Translations under genes and position numbers: made by a program
Notes under the pieces: model-generated
The model's database searches: none
The model's input: only the letters and a program-made list of their open reading frames with translations
What the model was told of the DNA's origin: nothing
Source: Haloarcula vallismortis ATCC 29715
Lineage (GTDB): Archaea > Halobacteriota > Halobacteria > Halobacteriales > Haloarculaceae
Assembly (NCBI RefSeq): GCF_000337775.1
Contig: NZ_AOLQ01000025.1
Location: forward strand, 1 to 64,000
Length of the DNA: 64,000 nt
Reading direction: 5' to 3'
In this document: piece after piece, positions 1 to 9,331 of the stretch
How positions within the stretch are numbered: position 1 is the first letter of the stretch
Layout: the number at the start of each line of letters is the position of its first letter

Positions 1-328
1 TAAACGAATTCCAGTCCGTGTTTCGTCGGTCCTCTCGGTGTAGATACTGAGCAATCCACCAATACTGTTTGTATGATTCTTAACGTAGATTGCGCCAGAC
101 TATCATGAATAAAAATACCACAGAGAGTCGCATAGTATCCTGACCGCTTATCAAACTATTTTGCACACGTTTCGGTCGCAAATAACTGGAAGAAGACCGC
201 TTAGAGTGGACTTTGTGCTGATTTAAGACTGAGTATGTGCTGTTCAGGGTCGGATGTCTGTGGTAGAACCATCATTAATTTACATTGAAACAGTACACTT
301 ATGTGCAATAGTTGGTATGTGTTTGAGT
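1..328. other. Upstream region of the large CARDB surface protein
   Basis: No convincing gene is visible. The stretch is AT-richer than the rest of the window. T/A-rich boxes near 276-283 and 292-299 could be the promoter of the gene that follows. Whatever lies to the left is outside the window. Confidence 0.4.
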
Positions 329-3300
329 ATGTTCGAGTGGGGCAGCCGGGGGGCTGGAGACCGGGGTGTATCACACGTTCTGGGTGTGGTGTTGTTGGCG
401 AGTGCAGTCATCATTGGTGCCATACTGATCGTTCAGGTAGGCCAGCAGACGATTGAAGATATCAACGGCGACGCGAATGTCGAGCTCGCAGAAGAGGTGA
501 TGCTGTCCGTCGACCAGAGCTTCCAGCGGTCGGACGGCGACGAGTCGGTCGAGATCCCGGATCGTGTGCGGTCTGACGTGGCCGTAGCCGACAACGCGAC
601 GTACAATCTGACGCTGAACGGACGGTCGGCCTGTTCGACGGGAAACCGGTCACTGCAGACGATTCGATATCAAAAAAACGGCCAGCAGGTCGGTTATCAG
701 GGCGGTGGCGTCTGGCGGATGACCGAATCGGGCGCGACGATGTCGTCGCCGCCGGCAGTTGACTACGATGAGGGAGCCCTCTCCCTGTCGTTCGCGAATA
801 TCTCCGGGCAGCGTATCGACGGAAACTCACTCTCGGTACGGTCGAATGCGACGAACCGGCGGTCACACGAGGCCGCCCTGCAGATGGCTCTCTACACCGA
901 CGCCTCATACGAGGACGCTCGTAGTGGATCGGTGTCCTCGCCGACCCAGGAGTGCTTGCCGACGCGGGTCACGAACGCGACGCTGACTGTCGACAACAGT
1001 AGTTACGCCCGCGCGTGGGCGGACTGGGCAGCAAGTACATATGACGACAAGTACGTCGATGTGTCGCCGTCCTCGGCCGAGCCGGGCGAGACAGTCCGTA
1101 TCCGTTTTGCACTCGGTGACGTGTCCGACCCGCAGTTCGATGTCGACAACGTCTCGGTCCAGCCAGACACGGCGAATCCCGGTGAGGCAGTTGTCACTGC
1201 CAGCGTCACCAACACCGGCGGACTGAAAGACACGCAAGATATCACGCTGAAGCATAACCGGTCGGGGTCACCCAGCGAGGTAACGGAGACGGTGACCTTA
1301 GTCGGCGACGAATCGGCCACGGTGACTCAGTCGGTAGATGTCACTGACGCGAAGCCGCACAATTTCACTGTGAAATCGACCCAGGACACTGAGTACGAAG
1401 TCATCGAATACACGACTGTTCCGGGATCTCCGTCGCTTGAGATTACCAGCACCACCGTCCCGGCAACGGCGCGGCTCAATCAGGTCCCCTCGTCGACGGT
1501 TACGGTCACGAACACCGGGGAGATGACCGCAGACAAGGACGTCGTGTTCCGGGTCAACGGCTCTGTAAACGCGACGCGGACCGTGCTAGTTGACCCGGGC
1601 GAGAGCCGTACTATCGACTTCGGGCCGTCGATGCCGACTGACGAGAAGGGCACCTACGACCTCGAAGTCAGGACGGATGACGACTCGTACTCGCAGTACA
1701 GCGACGATGGGCACTACTTCGTCGTCGGCGACGCGGGCGTGTTCGAGATTACGTCGGTTACGCCCCCCGCGGGAGTCGAGAGTGGTGACACGGCGACTGT
1801 TGAGGCGACAATCGAAAATACAGGGGACATTCGGAAGTCCGCAACCGTCGAAATCCGTATAAAGAACGCAACATCGGGCAACGTCGTGGCATCAGAAACG
1901 ACGACTCTCGACCTTGACGGTACTCGTCGGGGAACTGAGTCGGGGACCGCTTCAGTCACCAGTAGCTCGATAACAGTCGATTCGCCACAGCACTACACCT
2001 ATGTCGTTGATACGCCGGATGATACACAGTCAGGGTCGTTCGCCGTCGGTACGTCGCCACCGCCCTTGTTCGAAATTACCACTGCAGATGTGGACAACCC
2101 TGTGAACACTAGTGAACAGACAGCACTGAAGCTTACCGTAACCAACACTGGCGGGACAGCCGACAAGCAGGATATAACTATTGACGTAGATGGCTCGCAG
2201 AGAGCAAGCAAAACAGCGCAGTTGGATCCTGGTGAGTCAGCCACACTCAACCGAGACATCACTGCACCAGATACATATGGCCAGTATCCGGTTACGGTTG
2301 CAACGGCCAATCGGTCACGTAATCTGACGCTGATTGTGCAACCGGCTTCATCCTTCGAAGTGAACGGATCGAAAGTAACCATCAAGCAGGCTATCAATGT
2401 CTCAGTAGTCCTGAAAGGGTCCGATCTTGAATTCCTCGGTAGCGAACCTTGGTCTGACGAGACGAGCATTAGGCATTGGCCAGTAACGATGTCGCTGTTC
2501 GTCCAGAATGACTCCAGCAGTGAATCAGTCGGTCTCTGGCGGGAGTACGAGAACGGCGATGTCAACGGCCCGTACGCCGAGCAACGACAAGTTTCGGATA
2601 ACCACACGGACCCGTACAGCTACACGGGTTCTTTCGAGCCAGGGACCGATATCTCCGTCTTCGCCAGATCATACGGCTGCGAGTGGAATTGGGAGAGGCA
2701 TTATTATGAAGACCACTATGTTCGTGCGTGGCAGGATCCCAATATCATACTGGCTGACTACGAGACTAGATACTGTGCAAAACCCGACTGGACCGATTGG
2801 CTCACCGTAAGCACGACACAGAACAGTGGGAACCTCGAAATTCGTCGCGACGGAGACTCGCTTCCAGCGTTTGAACAGGCGGCAGATTACCAGCGGGGTG
2901 TTGACGACGCGCTTGGTAATCGAGTCGACGAAAACGGCACCCTCCAGTTGGCTGACGGCGAGCTGGCATTTTTTTACGAGCTCTCAATCGCTAATGCTGA
3001 TCCAGATGACGCTAAAGATACGGGCGATCCGGACTACAACGATGCCATCGTTCTGTTTAAACAAAATTCGATTGAAAAGAGTGTTAACAGAGGACCGGCG
3101 TTCCAACTTGAGGACGTCGACGCACCCGCTCGTGTCGACAGGACGACTAACGCTACGGCGACAGCCAAAGTGACGAACGTGGGAGACTCAACTGGTGAAG
3201 TCACCTTGGAGAGAGGTTTCGATGGCAGCAGTAGAGAAACGGAGTCTGTGACACTTGCGCCGAATGAGACCGAAGAGGTCACATTCACGCTTCCAACCGC

Positions 3301-4153
3301 TTCGAGGGCATCCGGGTACAGCTATCCGTACACAATCTCTATCACCGGCACACAACAGGAGGGGAGCGGAAACATCTACGTTGGCGAGCTGGACGAACAG
3401 TTCATGCAGGTCGATTCGGTCCGAGGGCAACGTGTCGTCGATAGCGACGATACCGCGACAGCGACCGTTAAAATCACCAACGTCGGTGGTCAGGCTGGAA
3501 CAGACACCGTTGTCCTTCGGGCGAAAAACACGGACGACCCCAGCCCGTCGTTCACCACCGTCGACTCGGAGACGATGTCAACGGGACTCGCTCCCGGAGA
3601 CACGCGGCAATTTACACTTGATATACCGACCAGTCGTGGCAACTACACCTACTACGTCGAAACATCGGACTCCACGTCCCCAGAGCAGTCGTTCTTCGTG
3701 GGACAGTCAAACTTCGCCATCAACGACACGCAGTCAGTAAATATCGGCGCAGAGACCTACGACACTTCGACGCTCATTGAACGCCGCGGCGGTGCCCAGC
3801 GGATGACCGTTGAGGTGTACAATGAGGGTACCGTCGGTGACGACCGCGACGTGACGCTGACAATCAAGAACAAAAGCGACGGCTCGACCGAGTTCACGGG
3901 CACCAAAACGGTCACCGGCGGCAGTGGCGACCTGCGGGGCATCGACGAGTACCCCGCGTGGGCTGGCTACGACGTGGACCTCGACCCCGGGTACTACACC
4001 TACGAGGTGACGGTGTACAACGAGACGACCGGCGAACGGGTCGCAGACACCGCAACAGGTGAGATATACCTCAAGAACGTCGATGAGACCGGCGCGACAG
4101 GGAACGACTCACCGATAACGGTCGATTCCGATTCGGTGACGCTGGGCAGTTAA
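329..4153 (+). CDS. Large pilin-like N-terminus surface protein with multiple CARDB-type repeats
   Basis: Probable secreted or surface-anchored adhesin-like protein of about 1,270 residues. The N-terminus has a short positively charged stretch followed by RGVSHVLGVVLLASAVIIGA, which resembles the class III (type IV pilin/archaellin) signal and hydrophobic segment of haloarchaeal pilin-like proteins. The rest is extracellular in character: acidic, with many N-x-S/T sequons and at least six Ig-like repeats of the CARDB type, recognisable by recurring 'VTNTGG', 'DPGES' and 'YTYYVET' elements (roughly residues 280-370, 385-475, 480-585, 590-680, 945-1040 and 1050-1140). A cysteine-containing, Trp/Tyr-rich segment around 700-930 separates the two repeat blocks. 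The frame is open from 254. I prefer ATG 329 because it puts the basic n-region directly before the signal; ATG 317 is also possible. No C-terminal PGF anchor is seen, so retention would depend on the N-terminal helix. Confidence 0.75.
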   Translation: MFEWGSRGAGDRGVSHVLGVVLLASAVIIGAILIVQVGQQTIEDINGDANVELAEEVMLSVDQSFQRSDGDESVEIPDRVRSDVAVADNATYNLTLNGRSACSTGNRSLQTIRYQKNGQQVGYQGGGVWRMTESGATMSSPPAVDYDEGALSLSFANISGQRIDGNSLSVRSNATNRRSHEAALQMALYTDASYEDARSGSVSSPTQECLPTRVTNATLTVDNSSYARAWADWAASTYDDKYVDVSPSSAEPGETVRIRFALGDVSDPQFDVDNVSVQPDTANPGEAVVTASVTNTGGLKDTQDITLKHNRSGSPSEVTETVTLVGDESATVTQSVDVTDAKPHNFTVKSTQDTEYEVIEYTTVPGSPSLEITSTTVPATARLNQVPSSTVTVTNTGEMTADKDVVFRVNGSVNATRTVLVDPGESRTIDFGPSMPTDEKGTYDLEVRTDDDSYSQYSDDGHYFVVGDAGVFEITSVTPPAGVESGDTATVEATIENTGDIRKSATVEIRIKNATSGNVVASETTTLDLDGTRRGTESGTASVTSSSITVDSPQHYTYVVDTPDDTQSGSFAVGTSPPPLFEITTADVDNPVNTSEQTALKLTVTNTGGTADKQDITIDVDGSQRASKTAQLDPGESATLNRDITAPDTYGQYPVTVATANRSRNLTLIVQPASSFEVNGSKVTIKQAINVSVVLKGSDLEFLGSEPWSDETSIRHWPVTMSLFVQNDSSSESVGLWREYENGDVNGPYAEQRQVSDNHTDPYSYTGSFEPGTDISVFARSYGCEWNWERHYYEDHYVRAWQDPNIILADYETRYCAKPDWTDWLTVSTTQNSGNLEIRRDGDSLPAFEQAADYQRGVDDALGNRVDENGTLQLADGELAFFYELSIANADPDDAKDTGDPDYNDAIVLFKQNSIEKSVNRGPAFQLEDVDAPARVDRTTNATATAKVTNVGDSTGEVTLERGFDGSSRETESVTLAPNETEEVTFTLPTASRASGYSYPYTISITGTQQEGSGNIYVGELDEQFMQVDSVRGQRVVDSDDTATATVKITNVGGQAGTDTVVLRAKNTDDPSPSFTTVDSETMSTGLAPGDTRQFTLDIPTSRGNYTYYVETSDSTSPEQSFFVGQSNFAINDTQSVNIGAETYDTSTLIERRGGAQRMTVEVYNEGTVGDDRDVTLTIKNKSDGSTEFTGTKTVTGGSGDLRGIDEYPAWAGYDVDLDPGYYTYEVTVYNETTGERVADTATGEIYLKNVDETGATGNDSPITVDSDSVTLGS

Positions 4154-4324
4154 GCGATCGGAGCGGCACTGTTTTTACAGTCGGTGTTCGGAAGTCATCG
4201 TTTCACACGCAGGGAAACACAACACACGCAGGGCGACACAGCCACTTGTGTGATGTTCGGCAGCTAGCGATAGCTCTCACCGGTCGACCGCAGCAAAAGA
4301 AAAACTGAGCTGTGTTGCGCCGAA

Positions 4325-4672
4325 TTAGCCGAAGAGTTCGCCGAGGCCTTCGCCGCTTGCCTCGTCGTCCTCGTCGTCATCGTCGTCGCCGCCGTCGTCG
4401 GCAGCCTCTTCTTCGGCGTCCTCGTCGGCCTCGTCGGCCTCGTCAGCGTCACCCTCAGCGGGTGCAGCCGAGCCACCGCTTGCCGGCACCGGTGCCGCAG
4501 CGGCCTGGTCGACGGCCTCCTCGATGTCAACGTCCTCGAGGGCAGCGACGAGGGCCTTGACGCGGGACTCCTCGACATCGACGCCCGCGGCGTCGAGCAC
4601 GTCGGTGAGGTTGTCTTCGTTGATTTCTTCGCCCGATTCGTTCAGGATGAGTGCAGCGTATACGTATTCCAT
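4325..4672 (-). CDS. rpl12: Ribosomal protein L12 (P1/P2-type stalk protein)
   Basis: Archaeal/eukaryal-type acidic stalk protein of the large subunit; it recruits translational GTPases. The protein is 115 aa. It begins [20 protein letters not shown], the helical dimerisation domain of archaeal P1/P2. An Ala/Pro-rich hinge follows near residues 57-75, then a very acidic tail ending [10 protein letters not shown], the conserved factor-binding tip. It is the last gene of the L1-L10-L12 operon, 17 bp after rpl10. The Asp/Glu run in the tail is extreme but normal for a haloarchaeon. Confidence 0.97.
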   Translation of the reverse strand: MEYVYAALILNESGEEINEDNLTDVLDAAGVDVEESRVKALVAALEDVDIEEAVDQAAAAPVPASGGSAAPAEGDADEADEADEDAEEEAADDGGDDDDDEDDEASGEGLGELFG

Positions 4673-4689
4673 TGTTGTAGTGTGAGTTG

Positions 4690-5736
4690 TTAGAACATCG
4701 CTCCGAGCGCGTCGCCGGCGTCCTCGTCGTCGTCATCGTCGCCGTCGTCGGCCTCCTCGGCCGCGTCGTCGGCGTCGCCGTCGTCCTCGGATGCGGTGTC
4801 CTCGTCTTGGTCGTCAGTCGGTTCCTCAGTAGCGGCGGCCTCGACGCCCTGAAGCTCCTCAGGGAGCGCCTCCTCGTCGTCGATCTGCGAGGCGAGCGCA
4901 CGGACCTGTGCGTCGGCCTTGCTCACGAGGTCAGGCACGACCTCGGGGTCCTCGATGGCGGCCTGGAGCGCGAGGCTCTTGGCGTTGCCACGAGCGGACT
5001 GGAGCATCGTCGGGGCCGTCGTCGCGGTCGGGTAGTCGGCGTTGACCGAGAGATTGAACGCTCGGCCGGCAGCCGCCTGGATGTCGCTCCGGTACTCGTC
5101 GACATCGAGTTCCAGTTCCTCGGGTTCGAACAGCACGCCGTCGGCGAAGACGGCACGAAGGTCGAGACCGACCTCTTTCGGTTCGATGCCGAGTTCGTTC
5201 AGGACGTTCGCGAGTTCCTGAGAGACTTCCTCGCCAGTATCGAGCACCGTCGAGTCAGAAAGGACCTGAATGGATCCTTCCTGAATGCGTGCGTCGGCAC
5301 CCACGCTCTGGAGTTCGCCAACGAACGGCCCGGGGTCAACGCCCGTGTCGCCTTCCGGAATCACGATATCGTTCGGGGCAATCTCGCCGGCACCGATGGG
5401 TGCGGGCGTCTTGGAAGCCTCGAGTTCCTGAAACAGCGAGAACGGGTTGTCGTCGGTTCCGATGAGCCCGACCTGCCCGGTGACGTAGCTGTTGAGGTCT
5501 TCGAGTCCGTCGTCGACTTCGTCCAGTGCACGCTCAAGCAGCGTGTTCCGGGAGACGCGGAGTTCGGCGGTCCCGTGCAGATCACGTCGCATGTCCTGCA
5601 GTTGTCGGGACGGAATCCCGGCAATGTTGACGACGCCGACGCTCTCGTAGGACTCGATCATCGCTACGATGGCGTCGACCTCTTCTTGTTTCCACTCGGG
5701 GATGGTTTCGGTCTTGCGTTCGGATTCGGCGCTCAT
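4690..5736 (-). CDS. rpl10: Ribosomal protein L10 (P0-type stalk base)
   Basis: Large-subunit stalk base protein (P0 type, 348 aa) that binds 23S rRNA and carries the L12 dimers. The N-terminal L10 rRNA-binding domain covers about residues 10-115 (motif [20 protein letters not shown]). An archaeal P0 insertion domain follows, then a spine helix, then an acidic tail ending in LGAMF that mirrors the L12 tail. It sits in the L1-L10-L12 operon, 1 bp from the end of rpl1. A strong Shine-Dalgarno sequence (GGAGGT) lies in the 3' end of rpl1 just before the ATG, so internal translation initiation is expected. Confidence 0.97.
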   Translation of the reverse strand: MSAESERKTETIPEWKQEEVDAIVAMIESYESVGVVNIAGIPSRQLQDMRRDLHGTAELRVSRNTLLERALDEVDDGLEDLNSYVTGQVGLIGTDDNPFSLFQELEASKTPAPIGAGEIAPNDIVIPEGDTGVDPGPFVGELQSVGADARIQEGSIQVLSDSTVLDTGEEVSQELANVLNELGIEPKEVGLDLRAVFADGVLFEPEELELDVDEYRSDIQAAAGRAFNLSVNADYPTATTAPTMLQSARGNAKSLALQAAIEDPEVVPDLVSKADAQVRALASQIDDEEALPEELQGVEAAATEEPTDDQDEDTASEDDGDADDAAEEADDGDDDDDEDAGDALGAMF

Positions 5737-5737
5737 C

Positions 5738-6376
5738 TCAGGCCACCTCCTGTGCAGGCCCCATCGTCGTCTTCACGTAGACGGTGTCGATGTTGAGCGG
5801 GCCCTTCTCGAGGTCCGCGTGCAGACGGCGGAGGATGACGTCGATGTTGTCCGCGATATCCTCGGCGGACATGTCCTCCGCGCCGACCCGCGTGTGGAAC
5901 GTTCGCCGTTCCCCGCTGCGGAGCTGCACGGTGTTTTTCATACGTTCGATGACCTCGACGACGTCGTCGTCGGGGTCGAGCGGTTCCGGCATCTTCCCAC
6001 GCGGACCGAGGACGGTCCCGAGGTAGCGACCGATGTCCTGCATCAGGTCCTTCTCTGCAATGAAGAAGTCAGTGTCATCGGCGAGGTCCTTGGCGGCATC
6101 GTCGTCGCCACCCAGTTCCTCGAGTTCGTCCTCGTCGAGTACGTCGTCTGCGACTTCCTCGGCACGAAGGGCGGTTTCGCCCTCGGCGAAGACCACAATA
6201 GTGGTCTCCTGACCGGTGCCAGCAGGAAGCACGACGGACTCGTCGACGCGGTTCGACGGGTCGTTAAGATCTAAGTCGCGCAGGTTCACAGCGAGGTCGA
6301 CCGTTTCGCGGAAATTCCGCTCAGGTGCGTCCTCGAGTGCGCGCGAGACTGCGTTCTCTATTTCCTGATCTGCCAT
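5738..6376 (-). CDS. rpl1: Ribosomal protein L1
   Basis: Large-subunit L1-stalk protein, 212 aa, the normal archaeal length. The conserved core [11 protein letters not shown] lies near residues 123-133 and the C-terminal segment [13 protein letters not shown] near 193-205. It is the first gene of the L1-L10-L12 operon. A Shine-Dalgarno sequence (GGAGGTGA) lies directly upstream of the ATG, and there is a leader of about 65 nt. In haloarchaea and methanogens L1 is known to bind its own mRNA as a translational repressor, so autogenous control is expected here by family knowledge; the binding site itself was not proved. Confidence 0.97.
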   Translation of the reverse strand: MADQEIENAVSRALEDAPERNFRETVDLAVNLRDLDLNDPSNRVDESVVLPAGTGQETTIVVFAEGETALRAEEVADDVLDEDELEELGGDDDAAKDLADDTDFFIAEKDLMQDIGRYLGTVLGPRGKMPEPLDPDDDVVEVIERMKNTVQLRSGERRTFHTRVGAEDMSAEDIADNIDVILRRLHADLEKGPLNIDTVYVKTTMGPAQEVA

Positions 6377-6472
6377 TGTTCACCTCCGTAGTACGCCAAT
6401 CGGCTTCTACGGGTCAGTGAAACAGGCGGATGCCTGTCTCGTGCGGGTAGACGCCAATGCGACACTTAAACC
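6377..6472 (-). promoter_or_regulatory. rpl1 operon promoter and leader with hairpin and Shine-Dalgarno
   Basis: The TATA-like box GTTTAAGTG (reverse strand) is centred near 6467, predicting a start about 65 nt before rpl1. The leader holds a perfect 6-bp stem (ACAGGC/GCCTGT, loop of four) at 6422-6437, and GGAGGTGA at about 6379-6386 before the ATG. A structured leader fits the known L1 autoregulation, but assigning this hairpin as part of the L1 site is inference. Confidence 0.55.
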
Positions 6473-6614
6473 CGTCGAACCAGCCCAAGGACCGCTGACG
6501 GGCGTGTTTCCGGTTCTCAGGGTCCGGTCGTCAATCGGGGTCGCGCCGACAGTGCAGTGGCTCAGCAGCGTCGAAAGCAAGGGAAAACACACGCCAGTCG
6601 CACAGCGGCCTGAC

Positions 6615-7103
6615 TTACGCTTCTGCTTCAGCCGCGAACACGTCGTCGTACTCGCCCGCGTCGATGCGCTCTTTGAACTCGCGTGGGTTTTCGCCTTCGA
6701 TGGTGACGCCGAGAGAGGTACACGTTCCGACGACCTCCTTCGCGGCGTTCTTCAGGTCGTATGAGAGCAGGTCGGTCTGCTTCTGTTCGGCGATCTGCTT
6801 GACCTGGTCGACGGAGAGGTCAGCGACGAAGTCTTCCTGTGGTTCGCCGCTGCCGGTCTCGAAGCCGGCCTCGTCCTTGATGAGTTCGGCTGTCGGCGGG
6901 ACACCGACTTCGATCTCGAAGGAGCCGTCGTCGTCGTACTCGACGGTGACGGGGACTTCGGTGCCGTCGAACGCTGCCGTCTGGTCGTTGATGTCCTGTA
7001 CGACTGCCTGCACGTCCACCGGTGTCGGGCCGAGTTCCGGGCCGAGTGGCGGGCCAGGGTTGGCCTCCCCACCGGGAACGAGGACTTCGATAGTTCCAGC
7101 CAT
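6615..7103 (-). CDS. rpl11: Ribosomal protein L11
   Basis: Large-subunit protein of the GTPase centre, 162 aa. It begins MAGTIEVLVPGGEANPGPPL and continues GPELGPTPVDVQAVVQDIN, the proline-rich N-terminal domain that binds the 23S GTPase-associated loop. The C-terminal rRNA-binding domain follows (EVVGTCTSLGVTIEGENP). It is separated from rpl1 by 238 bp and has its own promoter, as in other halobacteria, where L11 is transcribed apart from L1-L10-L12. Confidence 0.97.
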   Translation of the reverse strand: MAGTIEVLVPGGEANPGPPLGPELGPTPVDVQAVVQDINDQTAAFDGTEVPVTVEYDDDGSFEIEVGVPPTAELIKDEAGFETGSGEPQEDFVADLSVDQVKQIAEQKQTDLLSYDLKNAAKEVVGTCTSLGVTIEGENPREFKERIDAGEYDDVFAAEAEA

Positions 7104-7123
7104 ACATAGTGGAATCCTCGCGG

Positions 7124-7134
7124 CGGTTTAAAGG
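7124..7134 (-). promoter_or_regulatory. TATA box of rpl11 (leaderless transcript)
   Basis: CCTTTAAACCG on the reverse strand is centred about 26 bp before the rpl11 ATG at 7103, so the transcript should start at or next to the start codon. Confidence 0.6.
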
Positions 7135-7235
7135 ATTGCGTTTCACGGATCGCTGCGTGAGGCCCCCACACGCTCGAAGGCACACTGTTCTATCGACAGA
7201 GTGACCAGCACAACAAAAATATGGTCCCCGTCGGC

Positions 7236-7436
7236 TCAGGCGAACGTCACGCCGTGCCGTGCGAGATAATCGCTTGCGTCTTTAATTTCGACCGGGGAGC
7301 CGATTATCCGAACCTGTTCACCGTCCTGATGAACGCTCACAGTGAACTGCTGTTCCAACTCCTCGCGAATTCCGTCGAGCGCACCGACTGGCAGCAGTAT
7401 CTGCGTGCTGTCGCGGAACCGACTCGCCGCTCCCAT
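7236..7436 (-). CDS. Small conserved haloarchaeal protein (VNG_1110C-like)
   Basis: Protein of 66 aa beginning MGAASRFRDSTQILLPVGAL. The pattern of short beta strands and helices, with SPVEIKDASDYLARHG near the end, resembles a small KH-like or ACT-like fold, but I cannot name an activity. Its place between rpl11 and drg matches the position of the gene I remember as VNG_1110C in Halobacterium; that family name is from memory and unchecked. The start ATG 7436 is chosen because a TATA-like CCTATAGG lies about 27 bp upstream; a GTG three codons earlier is the alternative. Confidence 0.7.
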   Translation of the reverse strand: MGAASRFRDSTQILLPVGALDGIREELEQQFTVSVHQDGEQVRIIGSPVEIKDASDYLARHGVTFA

Positions 7437-7594
7437 TATCGACACATGACGGAGGATACCCTATAGGTGTGTCGAATTACATGAGGGCCGGCTGACGATT
7501 CTGAACGGCAGGACGACTCCCTGACGTGTGCCGTTGGGGCGGCGTCGACGAGGGAGGAAAGCCTTATTCGGTGTGAGGGGCCGACATACACTTA

Positions 7595-8704
7595 ATGGGG
7601 CTCGAAGAGGAGATTCAGGAACTCGAAGAGGAAATCGCCAGCACTCCCTACAACAAGTCTACAGAGGCCCATATCGGTCGGCTGAAGTCCAAGCTCGCGG
7701 AGAAAAAAGAGAAGCTCGAACAGCAGGCCTCTTCGGGCGGCGGCGGTGGCTACGGCGTCGAGAAACACGGTGACGCGACCGTCGCACTCGTCGGGTTCCC
7801 CAGCGTCGGGAAGTCGACGCTGCTGAACGCACTGACCAACGCCGAGTCCGAGACCGGTGCCTACGAGTTCACGACGCTCGACGTGTACCCGGGGATGCTC
7901 AAATACAAGGGGGCGAACATCCAGATACTCGACGTTCCCGGCCTCATCGAAGGCGCGGCCGGCGGCCGCGGCGGCGGAAAGGAAGTCCTCTCCGTCGTCC
8001 GGACCGCTGACCTCATCGTCTTCCTCATCTCCGTCTTCGAGATCGACCAGTACGACCGACTTAGTGAGGAGTTGTACAAGAACAAGATACGCCTCGACCA
8101 GGACCCACCGTGGGTCAACGTCCGAAAGAAGGGCAAGGACGGGATTTCGGTCAATACGGCCACCGGCGTCGAACTCGACGACGAGACAGTCAAGGCCGTC
8201 CTGCGCGAGCACGGCTACGTCAACGCCGACGTGACCATCGGCGAGCAGATCGACATCGATCAGCTCATCGACGGCGTGATGGACAATCGCGTCTACCTCC
8301 CGTCCCTCGTCGCCGTCAACAAGGCTGACCTCATCGAACCCGACTACCTCCCGAAGGTAGAAGACGAACTCAGAGAGCGGGACATCGACCCCGACGAAGC
8401 CATCTTCATCAGCGCTGAGGAGGAGAAAGGGCTCGACAGCCTCACTGAACGCATCTGGGAGGAACTCGGCTTGATCCGGATTTATATGGACAAACCGGGC
8501 CGCGGTGTCGACCGCGAGGAACCACTGATACTCCGCGAGGGCGACAGCGTCGACGACGCCTGCGAGAAGCTCGGTGGGAGCTTCGACGAACGGTTCCGCT
8601 TCGCCCGCGTAACCGGCCCGAGCGCCAAGCACGACGAACAGCAGGTCGGCCGTGACCACGAACTCGCGGACGAGGATGTCCTTCGAATCGTCGCCAATCG
8701 ATAG
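7595..8704 (+). CDS. drg: DRG-family GTP-binding protein
   Basis: Developmentally regulated GTP-binding protein of the Obg/DRG superfamily, 369 aa, usually ribosome- or translation-associated. A helical N-terminal segment (residues 1-45) is followed by a glycine linker. The GTPase domain has G1 GFPSVGKST (67-75), G3 DVPGLIEGAAGGRGGG (about 113-128) and NKAD (about 246-249). The C-terminal TGS domain (about 293-369) starts near IRIYMDKPG. A box GCCTTATTCGG lies about 27 bp before the ATG, giving a leaderless transcript. A 24-bp-period duplication spans the stop codon. Confidence 0.95.
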   Translation: MGLEEEIQELEEEIASTPYNKSTEAHIGRLKSKLAEKKEKLEQQASSGGGGGYGVEKHGDATVALVGFPSVGKSTLLNALTNAESETGAYEFTTLDVYPGMLKYKGANIQILDVPGLIEGAAGGRGGGKEVLSVVRTADLIVFLISVFEIDQYDRLSEELYKNKIRLDQDPPWVNVRKKGKDGISVNTATGVELDDETVKAVLREHGYVNADVTIGEQIDIDQLIDGVMDNRVYLPSLVAVNKADLIEPDYLPKVEDELRERDIDPDEAIFISAEEEKGLDSLTERIWEELGLIRIYMDKPGRGVDREEPLILREGDSVDDACEKLGGSFDERFRFARVTGPSAKHDEQQVGRDHELADEDVLRIVANR

Positions 8705-8732
8705 CAGTAAATCGTCGCCAATCGATAGTAGT
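8686..8732 (+). repeat. Two-copy tandem repeat across the drg stop codon
   Basis: Two copies of a 23-bp unit starting AATCGTCGCCAATCGATAG lie at 8686-8708 and 8710-8732, one base apart (period 24) and differing at one position. The first copy encodes the last residues (VANR) and stop of drg; the second is non-coding. It looks like a recent slippage duplication. Confidence 0.9.
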
Positions 8733-8818
8733 ACTTTTCTTCGGACGCGCTCGCGTGCGTGAGGTTCAAGCGAATTAGAAGTAGATGCGTTCATGGGTCT
8801 AGGGTCCTGCCACCACGT

Positions 8819-9259
8819 ATGGACCACAGTCCCCGACGTCGTCTTCTCGCTGTCGTTGTTGCTGGTCTCATCCCTTGGACAGTGGTGCTGATCGGGGCAG
8901 AGCTGACGCTCGTCTTCTCCTTTGGCCTGTTCAACACGAATCCGCCAGAGCTACTCTCGGTCTACAGCTACTTCGTTCGGTTTACCGACGCGCTCCCTCA
9001 GTTTATCGAGTCATGGGGATCGGGCGTCCTGCTGTATGCGCTTGCCCTAATCAGCGCTGTTACGGGTGTCGTCTGGCGTGAGGACGTCCGGATTACCGCC
9101 CTCGCTCTCGCAGGTGCGGGCCTGACTCAACTTCCCGTGTTCCTGGGATTTAACAGGCGACTCAACTACGCGGCTGTCCCGGTCGGCTCCATCGTACTAC
9201 TTGCTGTGGTCTGGTGGTACTACCTGCCGGCCATTCGGAGCGATACAGCGACGCGGTGA
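8819..9259 (+). CDS. Four-TM haloarchaeal membrane protein (TIGR04206-like)
   Basis: Hydrophobic protein of 146 aa with about four membrane segments (near residues 8-32, 58-78, 85-105 and 115-135). It starts MDHSPRRRLLAVVVAGLIPW, with a basic stretch before the first helix. The overall look, including the C-terminal VWWYYLPAIR, agrees with the haloarchaeal family I remember as TIGR04206; this is recollection only and the function is unknown. ATG 8819 is preferred over the upstream GTG 8759 because the extra 20 residues are basic and unlike haloarchaeal protein. Confidence 0.7.
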   Translation: MDHSPRRRLLAVVVAGLIPWTVVLIGAELTLVFSFGLFNTNPPELLSVYSYFVRFTDALPQFIESWGSGVLLYALALISAVTGVVWREDVRITALALAGAGLTQLPVFLGFNRRLNYAAVPVGSIVLLAVVWWYYLPAIRSDTATR

Positions 9260-9331
9260 CCTGCGGTATCGAAGCCGGACGGAAGCACCTGTGGCGGTAG
9301 CCTTTTCGCTTGCTCGCACCATGTGCCGTGT

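Noticed and set aside
4687..5796. 369-codon forward frame opposite rpl10
   Set aside because: Exact shadow of the L10 gene; Val/Leu/Arg-rich mirror composition.
7592..8827. 411-codon reverse-strand frame opposite drg
   Set aside because: Shadow of the DRG GTPase gene in the opposite frame.
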